DNA of 54,209 nt, taken from NCBI GenBank assembly GCA_959596515.1, contig CAUFXR010000004.1, positions 1-54,209 of the forward strand, given 5' to 3'. The DNA is from an uncultured Oscillospiraceae bacterium. Lineage in GTDB: Bacteria; Bacillota; Clostridia; Oscillospirales; Acutalibacteraceae. Position numbers and translations under genes: made by a program. Position 1 is the first letter of the stretch. Every line of letters begins with the position of its first letter. This document shows positions 15,035-22,739 of this stretch, one piece after another. Below the pieces are notes generated by a model that ran no database searches, was not told the origin of the DNA, and saw only the letters and a program-made list of their open reading frames with translations.

Positions 15035-16232
15035 AAGCGGAATGGACCGGATAGCCGGCGCCGCGCAGCATGTCAAAGCCCTGAAGGACATCATCAAGGC
15101 GGCGATGCAGGGTGGATGGCACGCCGCGGCTTTGCAGGCCGTCAAGCACTACTGGCCGCAGATTTTAGCCATTGCCCTTGTCCTGCTTTTGCTCCCTATC
15201 ATCATATTCTGCTGCCTGCCCGCCATGCTGTTCGGATTCGGCAGTTCAACGGATAGTACCGTATCTTCTATGAACGTACAGGCAAGCACGGTCAGCGGTT
15301 TTTATGACCGCTACGAGGAATACTGCGACGCCCGTGTGGATGAGATTAAAAGCACCGTCACGGGCGGAGGTTCTGAAAGCAGCGGCGACGACACAGTGCA
15401 CCAGCCGGAGGAAAGCGAAAGCGTGAATTATGAAACGGTCATATCCGGTGCGGCCATGGAAAAGGACTGGTTTATCGCCCTGCATTCGGTCAGCACCGGC
15501 AATGATCTGAATAACATGACGGAGCAAAGCGTCAAAGATTTCGTGGCAAAAAGCATTGTCTACACGGTGGAAGATAAGCCGGAAGAAACAGAGAGTACGG
15601 AAACAGAGTCAGCTGAATCAAGCGACAGTTCGGAGGGCACCGCCCACGAGGTGGAGGGCAGTTCGGAGAGTTCGTCTGATGAAAGCGGTTCCGACAAAGA
15701 CAGTACGGATACAAAAATCCTGACAATCCGGTATCTGACGCCGCTTGAGTTTATGGCGGAATACAGCTATACGGATGCCGACCGGAACTGGGCGCAACTG
15801 ATGTACCGAACGCTTCGGGAGGAAGAAATGCCGGTGGACGGCGAGCTTGGCTCCCCATTCTCTAATTCCGGCTGGAGGTCAAATATTACTTCCGAGTACG
15901 GCTACCGCACCGATCCCGAGCCGGGGTTCCATTCCGGGCTGGACATCGGGATGGCGATGGGCACGGAAATCCTTGCGGTCAAATCCGGCACGGTCAAAAC
16001 CGCCCAGCACGGGACAACGGGCTACGGCAACTATATTATTATCGACCACGGCGGCGGGCTGGAGACGCTTTACGCCCATTGCAGCGAGCTGCTGGTTTCC
16101 GAAGGCCAGGAAGTGGAGGCCGGCGCTGTAATTGCCAAAGTCGGTTCTACCGGCAACAGCACGGGGCCGCACCTGCACATTGAAATCCGGTTGAACGGCG
16201 AGACAGCCGATCCGCTCGCTTACCTGTCATGA
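15024..16232 (+). CDS. Membrane-anchored M23 (LytM) peptidoglycan peptidase
   Basis: 402 residues. One membrane helix (about residues 46-72, YWPQILAIALVLLLLPIIIF) is followed by an extracellular region with an acidic Ser/Glu linker (about 180-235). The C-terminal M23 metallopeptidase domain (about 290-400) has the zinc motif H-x3-D (FHSGLDIGM) and HLHIEIR, with YAHCSELLV between. It probably opens the wall for the conjugation channel. In Tn1549-type elements a peptidase like this follows VirB4; here it directly overlaps the TrbL-like gene, so a VirB4 gene is not in its usual place. Confidence 0.9.
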   Translation: MANKSGMDRIAGAAQHVKALKDIIKAAMQGGWHAAALQAVKHYWPQILAIALVLLLLPIIIFCCLPAMLFGFGSSTDSTVSSMNVQASTVSGFYDRYEEYCDARVDEIKSTVTGGGSESSGDDTVHQPEESESVNYETVISGAAMEKDWFIALHSVSTGNDLNNMTEQSVKDFVAKSIVYTVEDKPEETESTETESAESSDSSEGTAHEVEGSSESSSDESGSDKDSTDTKILTIRYLTPLEFMAEYSYTDADRNWAQLMYRTLREEEMPVDGELGSPFSNSGWRSNITSEYGYRTDPEPGFHSGLDIGMAMGTEILAVKSGTVKTAQHGTTGYGNYIIIDHGGGLETLYAHCSELLVSEGQEVEAGAVIAKVGSTGNSTGPHLHIEIRLNGETADPLAYLS

Positions 16233-16262
16233 AAGAAAGGGGTCTATGATGGAACAACCTAT

Positions 16263-17114
16263 GTGATCAACGAAATCGTATACCAGGCCAGGATATGGCG
16301 CTGCACCATCGGCAGCTTTTTCTGCGCGACCAACGCGAAAACCTATTCCCCTCAGTTTGCCGAAGCCCTGAACAAGCTGTATGGCTACTGCCGGGACCAG
16401 GAACACTGCACGCTGACCGTCACCATCGACCAGTTCCACGAAGCGGCTGACCCGCAGGCGCTGGAGTCCTACCGCAAGCTGCCGTATTACCGGCCGGTAT
16501 ACGAACGCGGGCAAATCCCGTCCTATTCCATTTTGGAAGAAGGCCGGGCCCGGGAAAACGGTATCGGGCAGTCGGAAATCCCGATCAAGGACTGCATTTA
16601 TGATATGGACTATACCGGCTTTTGCTGCACAATCGGGGATACCGTCTACATCAATGCCAAAGGCGGCGTACTGCTGAACGCGGATCTGAGCTACCGAAAC
16701 CAAGAGGAATTCCGTATCGGAAATCTCACCGAGGACCGCCTGCCGGATATTCTTTTAACCGTCCTGTATATGCCCCGTTTCCAGCGTGGGACGCGGATAT
16801 TCCGGATTTGCGTGAAAGCGGACGCCAGAACAATTGCGCCCGTCAAAATCGTGGATAAACGGTATTACAGCGATGAAAGCGCGGCGATGGGCGCCTTCCA
16901 TCAGATGATCCATAATCTCCAAATCACACCGCTCCATCCCACGCTCGGGCAGGCGCCGGAAACGCTGCGGCTGGCCGCGGCGTCAAAAGAGCCGGAGGAA
17001 CTTGCGGAAAACAGGCTTTGCGAAACCGCTGTCGTCTATACGGACAAAACCGGAAAAATCGGTTGTGTGCGTGTTTATGCCGAGCATTTCCCTTTGGAGG
17101 ACGCCCATGAATGA
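16263..17114 (+). CDS. Unknown 283-residue ICE protein
   Basis: No family is recognised. The frame has no ATG near its beginning and I use GTG at 16263. An upstream mini-ORF, ATGATGGAACAACCTATGTGA at 16246, has a good AAAGGGG site and its TGA overlaps this GTG, so translation may be re-initiated. In-frame sequence upstream of the GTG (GVYDGTTY) also looks protein-like, so a frameshift in this copy is possible. The protein is soluble and Cys-rich in part (DMDYTGFCCTIGDTVYINAKGG). It ends 8 bp inside the methyltransferase gene, suggesting co-expression. Confidence 0.65.
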   Translation: MINEIVYQARIWRCTIGSFFCATNAKTYSPQFAEALNKLYGYCRDQEHCTLTVTIDQFHEAADPQALESYRKLPYYRPVYERGQIPSYSILEEGRARENGIGQSEIPIKDCIYDMDYTGFCCTIGDTVYINAKGGVLLNADLSYRNQEEFRIGNLTEDRLPDILLTVLYMPRFQRGTRIFRICVKADARTIAPVKIVDKRYYSDESAAMGAFHQMIHNLQITPLHPTLGQAPETLRLAAASKEPEELAENRLCETAVVYTDKTGKIGCVRVYAEHFPLEDAHE

Positions 17115-18477
17115 GACAGTACAGAACTGCTTCTGCCTTGCGGATATATCCACCTCCAGGCGGACCATCGGCCTGTTGCGGGAACAGCTACCAAAAGCGC
17201 GGGCGCAGTATGACCGGTATAAGGGTACCGGCCTGAAACGGGAGTACAATGCGCTCATCGACCTGCAAAGGATTGTCAAACGGCTGTGGGAGGAATTCCC
17301 CCAGCTGATCCAGCAGTTAAATGAATACGGCGACCGGAAACTGGCCGAAACTGCCGGAAAGCTGTACGGCGTACTCAAAAAGTACGACTACATCGGGGTA
17401 AAAAGCTATAACGCCCTCTGCGGCGCACTGAAGGCTTTTGAGGATATGCTCCCTTACGGGGATACCATCGAGACCGCCGCATTGGGGCGCCTCATGAACC
17501 GCGTGCGGATGGGCTACTATCCCACAGATCCCGAACACGTGCAGATGATAAAACGGGCTGTAGCGTTCCCGGAGGAAACGGTAAACCTGATCGACCCGTG
17601 CTGTGGCGAAGGGCTGGCGCTTGCTGCCCTGGCAGCCGGGGAAAACGCCGTGACCTACGGCGTCGAATTGGATGAAACCCGTGCGGAGGAAGCGCAAAAC
17701 CATTTGAAGCGCGTCGGCTTCGGCAGCTTCTTTCATTCCCGGATAAGCCAGGGCGCCTTCCAGTGCCTTTTTCTCAACCCGCCGTATCTGTCGGTTGGCA
17801 GCCGGCGCATGGAAAAGGCGTTCCTGGCGGACAGCATGCGCCTGCTGGTGGACGGAGGGCTGCTCATTTACATTATCCCATACTACCGGGCTACGCCGGA
17901 CGTCTGCCGCGTGCTGTGCGAAAACTTTGAGAACCTTCGGGTGTTCCGCTTTACCGGCAAAGAATTCGACCGCTTCAAGCAGGCCGTTTTTCTCGGGACG
18001 CGGAAACCCCAGACGGAGGAACCGAAAAAGGCGCAGCGGCTGTCCGAATTTATGCTGCTGCCTGAAAGCCTCCCGCCGCTGAGCGAGTTGCCGGAACGCG
18101 CCTACCCCCTCCCGGCCGCCGCAAAACCGGTGGAAGTGTTCAAGGGCGAAAAATTCAATGTGGCGGAACTGGCCGTGCAGCTGAAAAGCTCGAAAAGCAT
18201 CGACCGCCTGTTTGAAAACCGGACGCTGGACAACCGCAGCCGTCGGCCGCTTTTACCGCTGAACCTTTCCCAGATCGGTTTAGTAGGAGCCAGCGGCCTG
18301 ATGAACGGGCTGGTGGAATGCGACACGCCACATGTCATCAAGGGGCGTGTCGTCAAAGAAAAGAAAAACCAAATCGGGGACGAAGACGTCTACGGGAAAG
18401 TGAAGATACGGGAAATCACCTCGAACCGGCTGATTTTCAATATCTTGACGCCTGACGGCTACCAGTCTCTCGGTTAA
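17107..18477 (+). CDS. Class I SAM-dependent methyltransferase, N6-adenine type (DUF6094-like)
   Basis: 456 residues from ATG 17107 (GGAGG at 17096-17100). The SAM-binding motif LIDPCCGEGLALAALA and the catalytic motif CLFLNPPYLS (NPPY) are those of N6-adenine DNA methyltransferases, with VTYGVELDE as the acidic strand-2 motif. An N-terminal helical domain of about 150 residues and a C-terminal domain of about 190 residues flank the core. No restriction endonuclease lies nearby, so it is probably an orphan enzyme that protects or marks element DNA. It resembles the family I recall as DUF6094, common in Clostridial ICEs. Confidence 0.8.
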   Translation: MNETVQNCFCLADISTSRRTIGLLREQLPKARAQYDRYKGTGLKREYNALIDLQRIVKRLWEEFPQLIQQLNEYGDRKLAETAGKLYGVLKKYDYIGVKSYNALCGALKAFEDMLPYGDTIETAALGRLMNRVRMGYYPTDPEHVQMIKRAVAFPEETVNLIDPCCGEGLALAALAAGENAVTYGVELDETRAEEAQNHLKRVGFGSFFHSRISQGAFQCLFLNPPYLSVGSRRMEKAFLADSMRLLVDGGLLIYIIPYYRATPDVCRVLCENFENLRVFRFTGKEFDRFKQAVFLGTRKPQTEEPKKAQRLSEFMLLPESLPPLSELPERAYPLPAAAKPVEVFKGEKFNVAELAVQLKSSKSIDRLFENRTLDNRSRRPLLPLNLSQIGLVGASGLMNGLVECDTPHVIKGRVVKEKKNQIGDEDVYGKVKIREITSNRLIFNILTPDGYQSLG

Positions 18478-18504
18478 ATCAAAACAGAAAGGACTTGAAC
18501 GACC

Positions 18505-19056
18505 ATGAAAAAACAACCCAAACCCTTGACCGAACAGGAAAGCGCCTTTGCAGCGGAGCATCACGGCCTGATATTCCGCTACCTATCCCAAAAGGGCCTG
18601 CCCGAGGACGAATACTACGACGTTGTTGTTTTCGGCTACCTGAACGGGGTGCAGAAATATTTCCGGCGCGGGGAGCTGCGGGAGCAGTATGCCTTTACCA
18701 CGCTTGCGTGGCACGCGATGGATTCCTGCTTTGTCAACTATCAAAGATCAAAGTCGCGCCCGAAAAACCAGGCAGACGTCCTGAGCATACATGAGCATTA
18801 CCACAGCGCCTTTACATTGGAAGAAATGATTTCCGATGCCAGGGATTACGCAGAGGAAACGCTGGACGTCATGCGCCTGCGGGAGACGCTGGAAAGCTTT
18901 GAAAAAACCGAACGTGAGATCGTGCGCCTGCTGATGGACGGGTATCCGAAATCGGAAATCCGCAGGCAGCTCGGCCTGACCACTGGGCAGATGTGCGATT
19001 TGATAGACCAAATCCAGGCTAAAACCATGGGCGGCCCGCTGATGCGGGCTGCCTGA
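18505..19056 (+). CDS. Sigma-70-like RNA polymerase sigma factor
   Basis: 183 residues. The N-terminal half (AAEHHGLIFRYLSQKGLPEDEYYDVVVFGYLNGVQKY, then FTTLAWHAM) matches sigma region 2. The C-terminal LRETLESFEKTEREIVRLLMDGYPKSEIRRQLGLTTGQMCDLI is a region-4 helix-turn-helix. Element-encoded sigma factors of this form are frequent in Clostridial ICEs and may direct transcription of transfer genes. The leader CAGAAAGGACTT (18485-18496) in front recurs before three other genes of the arm. Confidence 0.75.
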   Translation: MKKQPKPLTEQESAFAAEHHGLIFRYLSQKGLPEDEYYDVVVFGYLNGVQKYFRRGELREQYAFTTLAWHAMDSCFVNYQRSKSRPKNQADVLSIHEHYHSAFTLEEMISDARDYAEETLDVMRLRETLESFEKTEREIVRLLMDGYPKSEIRRQLGLTTGQMCDLIDQIQAKTMGGPLMRAA

Positions 19057-19087
19057 GCTTAAAAACCAGACAGAAAGGACTTTGTTT

Positions 19088-19627
19088 ATGAACTATTTTG
19101 CTTACTGGTGGACGAAGCTGCGTCTGCTGGCAGCCGGATATGCCGTGCGCCGTGCCAAAAAGCAGGTGCTTTTGGATATTCAAAACAGCCGGCGGATAAC
19201 GAAACTGCTGGAAAATCCATATCAACGATTCATCCGGGTTTCCGCCAAACGGGAAGAGCTCGCGGTGCGATTCAAGCGCCTGTCCGGTCAGAAAGACGGG
19301 TGTCCGCCCATTCTTGGCATGCGCTTTGACGCAGGCGAAACCACACTGGCTAAAACGGCGGAGGATATCCCCCTATACGACAGGACGCTGGCGCTGGCAC
19401 GCCATCAAAACGGCGACTGGGGCGGCGTCACGGAATGCGTATGGACGGAGAACAACCGGAACCTGAAAAATGGCCGCGGGGTTGTCCGTTCCCTATACCT
19501 TTCTGTGAACCGCCGGCTATTCCGGATTGAAACCGACCTGACAAATTCCAAAACTAACATCCGATGGGAGCGTGAAATGAATGAACCAGACGGTCCAAAT
19601 CAAAAAACTGATAAAGCTGCTGCGTGA
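19088..19627 (+). CDS. Unknown 179-residue protein
   Basis: Start at ATG 19088, 6 nt after CAGAAAGGACTT; an earlier in-frame TTG lies inside that site. The N terminus (NYFAYWWTKLRLLAAGYAVRRAKKQVLL) is amphipathic and possibly membrane-associated. The rest is basic and soluble, with a beta-rich middle part. Its last 47 bp overlap the next gene, whose start ATGAATGAACC lies within it. No family recognised. Confidence 0.6.
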   Translation: MNYFAYWWTKLRLLAAGYAVRRAKKQVLLDIQNSRRITKLLENPYQRFIRVSAKREELAVRFKRLSGQKDGCPPILGMRFDAGETTLAKTAEDIPLYDRTLALARHQNGDWGGVTECVWTENNRNLKNGRGVVRSLYLSVNRRLFRIETDLTNSKTNIRWEREMNEPDGPNQKTDKAAA

Positions 19628-19907
19628 GGCCGAGGATGAAAGCAGCCGGTTTGATAACCCGCTGGCCGGGTTTGACGACGGGGTACTGTATCTGCATGAA
19701 ATGGTGCTTCTGCCGCTGCTGCGCGGCGTGAAAGTGAACACAGGAGAGCTGGACATGGACCGATTTGCCCGGGAGGATATCGGCACAATTTTTGATTTCT
19801 ATTGTGACAACTATACCAGCCTTTCCAAAGAGCTGTCCCATCTCTCGAACTGGTACAACACCTGCCAAAACGCGCCTGCCGTCTGCCAGCAGACGGCGTT
19901 CCTGTAA
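19581..19907 (+). CDS. Unknown 108-residue protein
   Basis: A small, mostly helical soluble protein (TVQIKKLIKLLREAEDESSRF, then a FCDNYTSLSKELSHLSNWYN helix near the end). It starts inside the preceding gene and is followed after 13 bp by the next, so it belongs to the same operon. No motif or family recognised. Confidence 0.6.
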   Translation: MNQTVQIKKLIKLLREAEDESSRFDNPLAGFDDGVLYLHEMVLLPLLRGVKVNTGELDMDRFAREDIGTIFDFYCDNYTSLSKELSHLSNWYNTCQNAPAVCQQTAFL

Positions 19908-19920
19908 GGGGGTGCGCGAT

Positions 19921-20499
19921 ATGTTTGAAGGACCTGACCTTTGTATGGACGACATACTCGGCATCCTGGCGATTGAGAAAATCCGTTACGACCACACCGG
20001 CGCCATTGTCGGGAAAACGCTGGACAGCGATTTTTTCCCAGAAACTTGCTATGAGGCTCTGGATGACGTCGCCGACAGTATTATCGCCAACGTGGATGAT
20101 TATGACGTATATATCCAGAAATTCCTTTTCCCAGGCATGGAGGAATTCTACCGCCTTTGCCGGGAATACGGCAGAAAGAAACGTATCTATTTTAAGAACA
20201 ACCCGTATGTCAGGGAAGCGGCTGATTTTGTGAACCGTGAGATGAACGGGATCGACAGCTACTGCATCAACTGGCGCCTGTTTACCCCGAAAAAGGTCAC
20301 GGATAAAAAATTCCCGTGCCTGGCTGTGTTTACCGATGTGGAATTTTATCAGCCGGTACAGCTGGTGGAGGCGCTTTACAACATCCGAACCTATTACAAG
20401 CAGGCTTTGGAGAAGCTGAAGGAGGAACTGCGGCCGCCCCAGGCGGAGCTTCTTCTCCTTCCGGCGGTTTCCCAGGCTGCAGAAAGGAACGCAGCATGA
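19921..20499 (+). CDS. Unknown 192-residue protein
   Basis: Start at ATG 19921 with AAGGGGGTG 8 nt upstream. An N-terminal acidic part (FEGPDLCMDDILGILAIEKI) is followed by an alpha/beta region and a charged C-terminal helix (VEALYNIRTYYKQALEKLKEEL). No catalytic motif seen. Its stop overlaps the next ATG in an ATGA arrangement (20496-20499), which indicates coupled translation. Confidence 0.6.
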   Translation: MFEGPDLCMDDILGILAIEKIRYDHTGAIVGKTLDSDFFPETCYEALDDVADSIIANVDDYDVYIQKFLFPGMEEFYRLCREYGRKKRIYFKNNPYVREAADFVNREMNGIDSYCINWRLFTPKKVTDKKFPCLAVFTDVEFYQPVQLVEALYNIRTYYKQALEKLKEELRPPQAELLLLPAVSQAAERNAA

Positions 20500-21152
20500 A
20501 AAACGACGAAATGGTTCTACGGCTTTGTGAGGACAAAAGCATCCGCCTGGAATTTCTGGAAGACGGGCAGAAACGGACAAAGGTAGTTTCGGCAGACACG
20601 CTGACCGAATGTATTAAGCGCAGCCTTACCACCATCCGCATAACGACGGGCCTGCTCCCGGCAAACGCCGTGAGCGTTGCCATTGACTCGAACAACGGTT
20701 ACCGCTATGCCGTCATGGAATTCCCAGACGAACGGGCGACGGTAACCTATATGAAAACCGAATATTCGGCTTTCCCGCTGCCCCGCCTCCTGTTTGGGTT
20801 CCGTGTTGAGGACAGCGGCCGGATTTCGGGCGTCAACATCGGCGTGCCGGATCTTGGAAAGCTCACGCTGGACACCCGGATGTTCTTTTACCCATTTTCC
20901 AACGTAAACCGCTTTTATATGTGCACCGGCGCCAACGCGCTCCCGCATATTCAATCCCTCCAGCAGCTTACAAACCTTCCGTATTATATCCTGTCCCTGC
21001 CCGATAACGACGACCACTATCAGGAACGCAACAACCGTCTGGGACTGGGGCACCGCGACCTGCTGGAGCATCTGCGGGATAAAGACCGTCAGTATTATTA
21101 CGACCAGGTGCTGGTACCGATGCCAAATACGACGCTGAAAGACTTTATGTAA
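20496..21152 (+). CDS. Unknown 218-residue protein, weakly PRTRC-B / prokaryotic-E2-like
   Basis: It starts at 20496 in a 4-bp overlap with the upstream gene and carries a GAAAGGAA site. The body is beta-rich (TVTYMKTEYSAFPLPRLLFGFRVED, then RMFFYPFSNVNRFYMCTGAN). The pattern 'PLPRLLFGF-V---G' and 'FYPFSNV---G-MCTG' recalls the B protein of PRTRC systems, which accompany ParB-related and ThiF-related proteins on plasmids. No ThiF or JAB-domain gene is present here, so the comparison rests on memory of motifs and is tentative. Confidence 0.55.
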   Translation: MKNDEMVLRLCEDKSIRLEFLEDGQKRTKVVSADTLTECIKRSLTTIRITTGLLPANAVSVAIDSNNGYRYAVMEFPDERATVTYMKTEYSAFPLPRLLFGFRVEDSGRISGVNIGVPDLGKLTLDTRMFFYPFSNVNRFYMCTGANALPHIQSLQQLTNLPYYILSLPDNDDHYQERNNRLGLGHRDLLEHLRDKDRQYYYDQVLVPMPNTTLKDFM

Positions 21153-21169
21153 CGATGGGAGGAACCAAT

Positions 21170-22003
21170 ATGACAAACGAACAGGCGGCGGCACTGCAAT
21201 ACCCTTTTACCGCAAACGAAATCGAGTGGCGTGTACTCCACACCACAAAAGACAAAACCAAAGGCCAGGTGGCTGCCTACGTGGATTCCCGGGCGATCCA
21301 GGACCGTTTGGACGCCGTGCTCGGCCGGGAAAACTGGCAGAACCATTTCCGAACCGTCCAGGGCAAGGACAACGCTTCGACTACGCAGGTATGCAAGCTG
21401 AGCATTTATTACCCGGATCGCGGGGAATGGATTACCAAGAGCAACGGGGCCGGGAACACCGACATTGAACCCGTCAAGGGAGGGCTTTCCAACGCTTTCA
21501 AACGGGCGGCCTCCATGTGGGGCGTCGGCCGGTATCTGTACGACTTGAAAAACATCTGGATTCCCCTGAAGGACGGGAAATATATCCCGGACGAACAGCT
21601 GCCCGTACTGGCAAATCAGTACAACCGGTTTGTGCGGCAGCTTCTGTCCGCCGGCAATCCGGCGGCGGGAAAACAGCAGGCGGCTCCGGCAGCACAAACG
21701 CCTACACCGCAGGCGGCCCGGCAGAAAGCGGCGCATCCCGCGCAGGGCCGGTTCACCTCGAAGGTGGCGTCCGTTGCGGAGGACGCCTGGACGGTCACAA
21801 ACCTCCAGGTCACCAAAGGCGGAAGCGGCGCCCAAACGCTTGTTACCATGCAGAAGCCGAACGGCGAATCCGTAACCGGATATATCCGGGGCGAAGCGCC
21901 GCTGAAAACAGGCCAAAGCATCCGCAATCTGAAAATCACGAAAAAGAATTCGCCTATCGTTGGCGATTACAACATCGTGGAGAGTTATCAGATGGCGGCA
22001 TAA
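21170..22003 (+). CDS. Rad52/Rad22-type single-strand annealing protein
   Basis: 277 residues from ATG 21170 (GGGAGGA upstream). The N-terminal 155 residues show the Rad52 family core: IEWRVLHTTKDKTKGQVAAYVDSRAIQDRLD, then CKLSIYYPDRGEWITKSNGAGNTDIEPVKGGLSNAFKRAASMWGVGRYLYDL. The GGLSNAFKRAA---GVGRYLY block is diagnostic. An Ala/Gln/Pro linker leads to a C-terminal OB-like domain (FTSKVASVAEDAWTVTNLQV onward). It would anneal complementary single strands during recombination or establishment of the element. It sits with SbcC-like and primase-like genes in one module. Confidence 0.88.
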   Translation: MTNEQAAALQYPFTANEIEWRVLHTTKDKTKGQVAAYVDSRAIQDRLDAVLGRENWQNHFRTVQGKDNASTTQVCKLSIYYPDRGEWITKSNGAGNTDIEPVKGGLSNAFKRAASMWGVGRYLYDLKNIWIPLKDGKYIPDEQLPVLANQYNRFVRQLLSAGNPAAGKQQAAPAAQTPTPQAARQKAAHPAQGRFTSKVASVAEDAWTVTNLQVTKGGSGAQTLVTMQKPNGESVTGYIRGEAPLKTGQSIRNLKITKKNSPIVGDYNIVESYQMAA

Positions 22004-22090
22004 CCCAAAGAGTCTTAAATCCATACCGAACAGGGGCGTCGGTAAAACGGCCGGCGCTCCGCAACTTACAACGAAAGGACTTGAAAAAAC

Positions 22091-22726
22091 ATGAAAACCC
22101 CGAAAAACAAAATCCTGTTCCTGACCGCCGTTACGGCGCTCTGTGTACTGGCGGCACTTTCCGGCGTCCTCGTTTGCGAAAGCGATCTGCCGTACTTGAC
22201 AAAATACAGCTTTGTCATGCTTCTGCTGGCCGGGCTGTGCGTGCTTCTGGTCCTCATGCTGAATGCTCACGAACGCATTTCCGAGCAGCTAAAAGGCAAT
22301 CTCCTTGTGAAAAAGGAAGAAGAACTACAGACGACTAAAAAAGAATTGCAGGCCCTGCAATTCAGGATGGACGAACTGAAAACGAAAATTTCCGCAATCC
22401 GGCCCGAAGCGGCCAAGCCGGCCTCCCCGGCTTCTGAAACGGAGCTCCTGCGCAGGAAATGTGAAACGATCGAGAGTTTCCGGAACAGCTTCCCGTACAA
22501 AATCGCGGAGGGGTACATCCTTTACAACATCATGCGCACGGAAATCCAGGTGTCGGGCTTCAGCCGCTGGCAGGTAGTCGGCGAATACGACAACCAGCTT
22601 TGGGAATATACCCTCCTGCGGCCGGACACCCAGTCGTACAAGGAAATGCTGAGTATGGCCGCCGCCACGTCGGCGCCGGCGGAACTGAAAGAGCTGAATG
22701 TCAGCGAACAACTGCTTTGGAATTAA
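22091..22726 (+). CDS. Two-helix membrane protein with coiled coil
   Basis: 211 residues. Two hydrophobic segments (ILFLTAVTALCVLAALSGVLV and FVMLLLAGLCVLLVLML) are followed by a heptad-like coiled coil (KEEELQTTKKELQALQFRMDELKTKI, about residues 75-103) and a soluble C-terminal domain. The leader CGAAAGGACTT lies just upstream. Topology suggests a small membrane-anchored scaffold; function unknown. It lies between the Rad52- and SbcC-like genes. Confidence 0.65.
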   Translation: MKTPKNKILFLTAVTALCVLAALSGVLVCESDLPYLTKYSFVMLLLAGLCVLLVLMLNAHERISEQLKGNLLVKKEEELQTTKKELQALQFRMDELKTKISAIRPEAAKPASPASETELLRRKCETIESFRNSFPYKIAEGYILYNIMRTEIQVSGFSRWQVVGEYDNQLWEYTLLRPDTQSYKEMLSMAAATSAPAELKELNVSEQLLWN

Positions 22727-22739
22727 AGGAGGAAACCGC

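Noticed and set aside
19600..20580. Minus-strand open frame of 326 codons
   Set aside because: It crosses three coupled plus-strand genes with good starts and gives a low-quality Arg/His-rich translation.
21098..22270. Minus-strand open frame of 390 codons
   Set aside because: It lies opposite the Rad52-like gene, whose family motifs are unambiguous.
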